From contig NC_011772.1 in assembly GCF_000021305.1 (NCBI RefSeq), positions 3,572,001 to 3,636,000 on the forward strand: DNA of 64,000 nt. The letters are read 5' to 3'. The DNA comes from Bacillus cereus G9842 (GTDB taxonomy: Bacteria > Bacillota > Bacilli > Bacillales > Bacillaceae_G). Positions within the stretch are counted from its first letter, which is position 1. Every line of letters begins with the position of its first letter. Under the pieces are notes generated by a model. That model saw nothing but the letters and a program-made list of their open reading frames with translations. It was not told the DNA's origin and did not search any database. The position numbers and the translations under genes were made by a program. Of the stretch, positions 59,362 through 64,000 are shown piece by piece.

Positions 59362-60120
59362 CTACTGAATTTCTGCCATATTTATTTGTGAGTTTTTAAC
59401 TGTAATTTCTTCATTTAAAACAGTTGGAATTGAATATTCTTCATTAATAATTTGTATCGCTCTATCCAAATGATAACGTTTAATAGCTTTATAACTATTC
59501 ACACCAAATTCCCGATGTAACTGACTATAAATATCTCTATATAACTTTCTTCTAAGGCCGATATCCTGATAAGAATTTGAATTTTTACCTCCCAATAACA
59601 TAACACCTAACCTCTTTACAGCCCTTATTATCTCTTCACACTCAATAGCATAAAGCGGCGTATTTTCTCGCAATTCCTTCACCTCAGACTTAATCTCTTG
59701 TATCTCCTGAGTATGCCCTTCTAACGCAGCAAATGTTAACTTTAAAACCCCCATTGGATCCTTTGGCACATTTTGTTGATTTTGTATATACTGCTTCATT
59801 CGTTTGAACTCTTTCATAAATTTAATTTTCATTCCAACCGCTTCTCTAGTGGTATATCCCATAACAAGTAACGTGAATGCTTCTTCTGTTAAATCATATT
59901 TAGGGATCCACCTGTTCTTTGAATTAACATAAGTGGACTCGTGAAAATTTTCTCCTCCAAACTCTTCATCTACATATACAATTTGTTTTCGAACTTCCTT
60001 CAAAACGTCGAAGTGATCTTTTTTGAATATCTTTGCAATTACCAAACTATCCGTTACTACTTTGCCATTAACTTCAAATACTAATGAACTATGTACTGAT
60101 GAGTCAGTTAATTGCCCCAT
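59362..60120 (-). CDS. Rha/ORF6C-type phage antirepressor-like regulator
   Basis: A 252-residue protein with a Rha domain (about 10-110: VVTDSLVIAKIFKKDHFDVLKEVRKQI, KYDLTEEAFTLLVMGYTTREAVGMKIKFMKEF) and a C-terminal ORF6C-like domain (LRRKLYRDIYSQLHREFGVNSYKAIKRYHLDRAIQIINEE). Such proteins act in prophage induction or host interference. ATG 60120 lies 6 bases after GGAGGAG. Confidence 0.85.
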   Translation of the reverse strand: MGQLTDSSVHSSLVFEVNGKVVTDSLVIAKIFKKDHFDVLKEVRKQIVYVDEEFGGENFHESTYVNSKNRWIPKYDLTEEAFTLLVMGYTTREAVGMKIKFMKEFKRMKQYIQNQQNVPKDPMGVLKLTFAALEGHTQEIQEIKSEVKELRENTPLYAIECEEIIRAVKRLGVMLLGGKNSNSYQDIGLRRKLYRDIYSQLHREFGVNSYKAIKRYHLDRAIQIINEEYSIPTVLNEEITVKNSQINMAEIQ

Positions 60121-60316
60121 CCTCATCTCCTCCTCACTACTAATTTTGAACTATCTTTATTGTATTGAGATAATTTCGCACTACGCATAATTCGTTGCTT
60201 TCTTTTTACAGATTAACTAATTATCGAAATTTAATATAAATACTATAATATAAACCCTTTTATTAAGTCATTATTCAATAATTCAGTTATCCATTTTAAG
60301 CAATTCTCCTCCGATT

Positions 60317-60529
60317 TCAATTCGCTTCGTTTTCTTCAAATTCAAAAAGATATTCCAAATTATGTTCTGGAAAAAAAGTTTTCTTAATTTCAAAAGCTTC
60401 ATCATAATAAAAACGAAATTTACCATTTATTTTGTCGCTCACTGTTGCGTGGCGAAGTTTCAGATGCGAAGAAATTTGTGTAATCATAATTCTTTTTCTC
60501 GCCATCTCTGCACGCAAATTCGGATACAT
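60317..60529 (-). CDS. Cro-like small HTH regulator
   Basis: A 70-residue protein with an XRE-like HTH (LRAEMARKRIMITQISSHLKLRHATVSDKINGKFRF). It is divergent from the CI-like gene and first in the leftward phage transcript, the position of Cro. ATG 60529 follows GGTGGTGAG; the longer frame to 60589 crosses an operator site. Confidence 0.78.
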   Translation of the reverse strand: MYPNLRAEMARKRIMITQISSHLKLRHATVSDKINGKFRFYYDEAFEIKKTFFPEHNLEYLFEFEENEAN

Positions 60530-60549
60530 CAACTCACCACCTATTTTAT

Positions 60550-60703
60550 GTACGATATTGCGTTCATTTCCATTTAAATATAAACTCAATTTCGTATTTA
60601 GTCAACAAAAAAAACGTATTTAAATACTCAATTTCGTATACATTTCTATTTACTAACAAATTCAGTTAGGTTATGATATATACAGAAATACGCAATATCG
60701 TAT
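60550..60703. promoter_or_regulatory. Phage switch region with four related operators
   Basis: Four 16-bp sites share the core AC(G/T)CAAT(A/T)TCGTA: 60550-60565 (inverted), 60582-60597, 60624-60639 and 60688-60703; the last, ATACGCAATATCGTAT, is nearly symmetrical. A promoter for the CI-like gene, TTTACT (60649-60654) and TATGAT (60672-60677) with 17-base spacing, lies between the third and fourth sites. The sites should bind CI and Cro. Confidence 0.8.
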
Positions 60704-60732
60704 ACATTTTAATACGAAAGATGGTGAAAGTA

Positions 60733-61392
60733 ATGAAAAAAGCAGAGGTTGTAACACGCTTAATAAAAGAAGCTGGCTATAGCAAAAGAGCCTTCGCCGA
60801 AAAAATAGGTCTCCCCCCCACAACACTGCAATCCATGTTATCAAGAGGGATTGGTAAAGCATCTGTTGATAATGTAATAAAAGTTTGTAAGGGATTAGGA
60901 ATCACTACTGATGATTTAGAAAAACTCGCAACCCAAGAGGACAATACTGTTAAAGAAGAAGTTTCTATTTATGAAACCATCCAAAACGATCAATCAAATA
61001 TTATTCATATTCCTATCATTGGTTCTGTAGCAGCTGGTACACCTATATTCGCTGAAGAAAATATCGAAGGCTATTTACCAATGCTAAGTACATTTTTAAA
61101 CAAGCGTAAAAAGTATTTTTACCTTACTGTAAAAGGCACTAGCATGAATCTCGAATTCCCTGATGGTTCTTATGTTTTAGTAGAGGAAACTCCTTATGTT
61201 GAAAACGGACAAATTGCTGTTGTAAAAGTCAATGGTTATGATGCTACCGTGAAAAAGATTTCAAAATCTGGAAGCATCATTACTTTAATACCATTGAGTA
61301 ATGACCCTATCCACGAACCAAAAACTTACGATCTTTCAGCTGAAGATGTAAAAATCATTGGTCGCGTTGTACAGGCAGTAAAGAATTATTAA
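60733..61392 (+). CDS. CI-like prophage repressor (HTH plus S24 peptidase)
   Basis: A 219-residue protein with an XRE HTH at residues 1-65 (YSKRAFAEKIGLPPTTLQSMLSRG) and a LexA-type self-cleaving domain: cleavage site Ala101-Gly102 (GSVAAGTPIF), Ser137 (KGTSMNLEF) and Lys174 (DATVKKISK). All are present, so RecA-stimulated inactivation remains possible. ATG 60733 has GGTGA upstream. A terminator follows at 61521-61554. Confidence 0.92.
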   Translation: MKKAEVVTRLIKEAGYSKRAFAEKIGLPPTTLQSMLSRGIGKASVDNVIKVCKGLGITTDDLEKLATQEDNTVKEEVSIYETIQNDQSNIIHIPIIGSVAAGTPIFAEENIEGYLPMLSTFLNKRKKYFYLTVKGTSMNLEFPDGSYVLVEETPYVENGQIAVVKVNGYDATVKKISKSGSIITLIPLSNDPIHEPKTYDLSAEDVKIIGRVVQAVKNY

Positions 61393-61520
61393 GTCATAGC
61401 ACAAGTGATTTAAAAAAAAGATAAGATCAATTCTTTCGAAAAGATTTTCTTAGTAACATGATTCAAAATAACCAAAAACAATCCATTATCTAGTAGTTAA
61501 CATATCCAATAACTTCACTA

Positions 61521-61554
61521 AAAAAGCCCTGATACCGTAGTATCAAGGCTTTTT
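61521..61554 (+). terminator. Terminator downstream of the CI-like gene
   Basis: A stem pairs 61521-61535 with 61540-61554, interrupted by a small internal mismatch, with T-rich sequence after it. Confidence 0.75.
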
Positions 61555-61693
61555 CATTTCACAAATTATATAAAACTTACATTTATCTGATAATATTTTT
61601 CTATGATATCACTACTTGTTATTAATTATTGGCTTTTATGTGGCTGCTTTTCATTTTGCAACCATATAAAATTGTAATAATAGGGAATTAAAA

Positions 61694-61722
61694 AACCCTT
61701 GATACGAGTTGTATCAAGGGTT
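61694..61722 (-). terminator. glnRA terminator
   Basis: A 12-bp perfect stem (61694-61705 with 61711-61722) is followed on the minus strand by TTTTTAATT. It lies just after the glnA stop. Confidence 0.85.
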
Positions 61723-61730
61723 CAAGCCTC

Positions 61731-63065
61731 TTAGTATAGAGACATATATTGATCGCGTTCCCATTGGTGAACTTGTGTTCTAAAGATATCCCACTCAATC
61801 TCTTTCGCTTCGATGAAGTGCTCAAGTAAGTGTTCTCCTAGTGCACCGCATACTACTTCATTAGATTGTAATGTAACTAACGCTTGCGCTAATGTTGCTG
61901 GTAAGTCAACGATACCTGCTTCTTCGCGCTCTTCTTTTGTCATTACATAGATGTTACGGTCTACTGCAGCTGGTGGAGTTAATTTGTTTTTAATTCCATC
62001 AAGACCTGCAGCTAATAATGTAGCCATTACTAAATATGGGTTTGCAGCTGGGTCAACACTACGTACTTCTACGCGTGTACTAATACCACGAGATGCAGGG
62101 ATACGTACTAACGGGCTACGGTTTTGTGCAGACCATGCTACGTAACAAGGCGCTTCATATCCAGGTACTAGACGTTTATATGAGTTTACAGTTGGATTTG
62201 CTATCGCTGTAAATGCTGGTGCATGTTTTAAAATACCTGCGATGAAGTGACGAGCATCATCACTTAGTTGTAAGTCACCGTTTGCATCAAAGAATACGTT
62301 CTCACCATTTTTAAATAATGATAAGTTACAGTGCATACCTGAACCGTTCACACCGTATAGTGGTTTCGGCATAAATGTTGCGTGTAAACCATGTTTACGA
62401 GCAATTGTTTTTACAACAAGTTTGAATGTTTGAATGTCATCACATGAGCGAATTGCATTTGCATATTTAAAGTCAATTTCATGCTGCCCTGGAGCAACCT
62501 CATGGTGAGATGCTTCAATTTCAAATCCCATTTCTTCAAGTTCAAGAACGATATCACGACGACAGTTTTCCCCTAGATCCATCGGCGCAAGGTCGAAGTA
62601 TCCACCGTTATCGTTTAATTCTAATGTTGGATTTCCTTTTTCATCAACCTTAAATAGGAAGAATTCTGGCTCTGGTCCAAGATTGAAGTCTGAAAATCCT
62701 AAAGCTTCCATTTCTTTTAACACACGTTTTAAGTTGTTACGTGGGTCTCCATCAAATGGAGTGCCATCTGCATTGTAAATATCACAGATTAGTCGAGCTA
62801 CTTTACCTTTTTCAGCTGTCCAAGGGAAAATTACCCAAGTGTCTAAATCAGGATATAAATACATATCAGATTCTTCAATACGTACGAAACCTTCAATCGA
62901 AGATCCATCAAACATCATTTTGTTATCAAGAGCTTTCGTTAATTGTCTCACTGGAATCTCTACGTTTTTAATTACCCCTAAAAGGTCCGTAAATTGTAAA
63001 CGGATATACTTTACATTCTCTTCTTTCGCCAAACGGAAAATATCTTCTTTTGTGTATCTAGACAT
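61731..63065 (-). CDS. glnA: Glutamine synthetase, type I
   Basis: A 444-residue GSI-alpha type enzyme. The beta-grasp domain is followed by metal/ATP motifs [17 protein letters not shown] (about residue 55), GPEPEFFLF (about 130), [13 protein letters not shown] (about 185), [12 protein letters not shown] (about 240) and [13 protein letters not shown] (about 315). It makes glutamine from glutamate and ammonia, and in its feedback-inhibited form controls GlnR and TnrA. It is co-transcribed with glnR (48-base gap). Confidence 0.97.
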   Translation of the reverse strand: MSRYTKEDIFRLAKEENVKYIRLQFTDLLGVIKNVEIPVRQLTKALDNKMMFDGSSIEGFVRIEESDMYLYPDLDTWVIFPWTAEKGKVARLICDIYNADGTPFDGDPRNNLKRVLKEMEALGFSDFNLGPEPEFFLFKVDEKGNPTLELNDNGGYFDLAPMDLGENCRRDIVLELEEMGFEIEASHHEVAPGQHEIDFKYANAIRSCDDIQTFKLVVKTIARKHGLHATFMPKPLYGVNGSGMHCNLSLFKNGENVFFDANGDLQLSDDARHFIAGILKHAPAFTAIANPTVNSYKRLVPGYEAPCYVAWSAQNRSPLVRIPASRGISTRVEVRSVDPAANPYLVMATLLAAGLDGIKNKLTPPAAVDRNIYVMTKEEREEAGIVDLPATLAQALVTLQSNEVVCGALGEHLLEHFIEAKEIEWDIFRTQVHQWERDQYMSLY

Positions 63066-63113
63066 TATAAATTCCTCCTTAGTCCCTCTAATCGCCTTCA
63101 GAATCAGTTATCT

Positions 63114-63503
63114 TTAGTGAAAAAATCTTGAAATGTCACCTTGTCGCAATGAAGTTCGATTGAATCTACCTGTATGTTGTAGTTCATCTCGAAGTATTTT
63201 GCGAAGCTCAGTTTTTGAAATTTCTTTTGTTTCTTCTTTTACTTTCACTGCTTCTGTTTGATTTTCTTTCATTAGTAACACTTGCTTAATACCAGCCATA
63301 TTCAAGCCTTGATCTAACAAATCTTTAATCTCTAACAACTTATCTACATCGTTAAATGAAAATAATCTACGATTCCCCTTTGTACGGGTTGGAGAAACAA
63401 GATTATGCTCTTCATAGTAGCGAATTTGACGTGCAGACAATTGTGTTAAATCCATAACAATACCAATTGGAAACAGCGGGGCAGAACGTCTATCTTCTTT
63501 CAT
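63114..63503 (-). CDS. glnR: Glutamine synthetase repressor GlnR (MerR family)
   Basis: A 129-residue MerR-type protein. The HTH and wing are at residues 10-50 ([38 protein letters not shown]), followed by a dimerisation helix and the C-terminal tail [19 protein letters not shown] that senses glutamine-bound GlnA. It represses glnRA under nitrogen excess through the two boxes just upstream. Confidence 0.96.
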   Translation of the reverse strand: MKEDRRSAPLFPIGIVMDLTQLSARQIRYYEEHNLVSPTRTKGNRRLFSFNDVDKLLEIKDLLDQGLNMAGIKQVLLMKENQTEAVKVKEETKEISKTELRKILRDELQHTGRFNRTSLRQGDISRFFH

Positions 63504-63547
63504 TTTTCAGTTCCTCCTTCGCCTTAACTGCTTCTCATTTTATAACA

Positions 63548-63586
63548 TGTTATGTTTAGTGTCAATAGATGTTAGCTTTTCTTACA
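63548..63586. promoter_or_regulatory. Two GlnR boxes upstream of glnRA
   Basis: TGTTATGTTTAGTGTCA (63548-63564) and TGTTAGCTTTTCTTACA (63570-63586) fit the GlnR/TnrA pattern TGTNA-N7-TNACA with one or two changes. They lie side by side, as in the B. subtilis glnRA promoter. Confidence 0.75.
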
Positions 63587-63646
63587 TGATTTTTTATAAA
63601 TTTTTTCATTCTTTTTTCTAATCGCATAAATCGTTACTTTTATACG

Positions 63647-63672
63647 AAAAAAGCTGCCGATATCGACAGCTC
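63647..63672 (-). terminator. ynbB terminator
   Basis: An imperfect palindrome around CGATATCG, with AGCTG/CAGCT outer arms, is followed on the minus strand by TTTTTT. It lies just after the stop of the last gene. Confidence 0.8.
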
Positions 63673-63676
63673 CCCT

Positions 63677-64000
63677 TTAAGAAATTGTTAATAAATTCTT
63701 TTCAATCAATTCATCAATCGCAGAACAAATCGCAATTTTAACATGCGAATACGTTAATCCACCTTGCACATATGCAACATACGGTGGTCTAATCGGACCA
63801 TCAGCAGACAATTCAATACTTGCACCTTGAATAAATGTTCCCGCCGCCATAATTACATCATCTTCATAACCTGGCATATAGTTTGCATACGGAGTAAAAT
63901 GCGAATTAATTGGAGATGCATATTGAATCGCTTGGCAGAAGGCAATCATACGGTCTTTATCATCAAATTGAACAGATTGAATTAAGTCTGTTCTTGGTGC
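63677..64000 (-). CDS. YnbB-like PLP-dependent methionine gamma-lyase family protein, 3' part
   Basis: The frame is open to the window edge (108 residues visible). Residues such as NSHFTPYANYMPGYEDDVIMAAGTFIQGASIELSADGPIRPPYVAYVQGGLTYSHVK match the C-terminal part of the YnbB / aluminium-resistance family, a PLP-dependent Cys/Met metabolism-type enzyme. Its position upstream of glnR is the same in B. subtilis. The 5' part with the PLP lysine is outside the window. Confidence 0.85.
   Translation of the reverse strand, partial: APRTDLIQSVQFDDKDRMIAFCQAIQYASPINSHFTPYANYMPGYEDDVIMAAGTFIQGASIELSADGPIRPPYVAYVQGGLTYSHVKIAICSAIDELIEKNLLTIS

Larger units (their letters stand above)
54839..61392. mobile_element. 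Cryptic prophage remnant
   Basis: About 6.5 kb of phage-type genes: CI-like repressor (+), and leftward Cro-like, Rha, a 64-residue protein, DnaD-like replication protein, ArpU-like regulator, two peptidoglycan hydrolases and a BhlA holin. Integrase, terminase, capsid, tail and DNA-packaging genes are missing. No clear att direct repeat was found; the limits given are those of the genes. Confidence 0.8.
61393..61730. other. 338-base gap between the prophage repressor and glnA
   Basis: The gap contains two hairpin terminators (61521-61554 and 61694-61722) with a similar TGATAC/GTATCA core, and AT-rich filler. No frame with a ribosome site is seen. Confidence 0.55.

Noticed and set aside
54727..61560. 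Similar AAAAAGCCC...GGCTTTTT hairpins at both prophage edges as att sites
   Set aside because: The shared bases are those of ordinary terminators; the loops and flanks differ, so they do not form a convincing att direct repeat.

Overview
The window is low-GC Firmicutes DNA that matches a chromosome of the Bacillus cereus group (B. cereus, B. thuringiensis or B. anthracis). Strong AGGAGG-type ribosome sites, frequent TTG/GTG starts and B. subtilis-like gene blocks support this: hutPHUIG, lexA-yneB-ynzC-tkt-sirA-yneF, ccdA-ccdC-yneK, and glnRA with ynbB. The species within the group cannot be fixed by reading. No rRNA or tRNA gene and no CRISPR array was seen.

Layout. 0-6.5 kb: the end of a csbD gene; a PP2C-like phosphatase / PGRP-type amidase / DUF2164 operon; a YitT membrane protein; a PAS histidine kinase; and a quinone/catechol-resistance pair (mhqO, mhqD) behind MhqR-type operators. 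6.8-12 kb: proline symporter, a CcdC-like protein, a glutamate-synthase-like flavoprotein and an Old Yellow Enzyme. 12.5-19.2 kb: a CarD/CdnL regulator, then the histidine-utilisation operon (hutP-H-U-I-G) with its antitermination leader. 19.4-24 kb: a ribbon-helix-helix/methyltransferase fusion, a small kinase, a DJ-1 protein and the cytochrome c biogenesis genes ccdA and ccdC.

24.4-42.5 kb is accessory DNA lying between yneF and ccdA, which are close together in B. subtilis. It holds an EamA transporter, an M20 hydrolase, an ABC-2 exporter, a tnpB-only IS605-type element beside a truncated FtsX-like permease, cidR/cidAB, a NUDIX enzyme, a TSUP transporter, a NERD-domain protein, a GH25 lysozyme and a heterodimeric ABC exporter. 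42.6-52.7 kb returns to the conserved block (yneF, sirA, tkt, ynzC, yneB, lexA). Here a phosphonate-type ABC transporter and a divergent 5'-nucleotidase, with a shared PhoP-box-like array, sit between tkt and ynzC, and yneA is absent.

52.8-54.5 kb is a PadR/DUF1700/DUF4097 operon. 54.8-61.4 kb is a cryptic prophage. It keeps a CI/Cro-type switch with four matching operators, a Rha antirepressor-like protein, a DnaD-like replication protein, an ArpU-like late regulator, two cell-wall hydrolases with almost identical C-terminal binding modules, and a BhlA holin. It has no integrase, terminase, capsid or tail gene. The window closes with glnA, glnR (two GlnR boxes upstream) and the 3' part of ynbB.

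The observations most worth following are the RHH-methyltransferase fusion with an operator-like palindrome over its own promoter, the four-operator phage switch and twin lysins, the tnpB element lacking zinc-finger cysteines, the PhoP-box array, and two unexplained candidate RNAs (12.2 kb and 21.6 kb).
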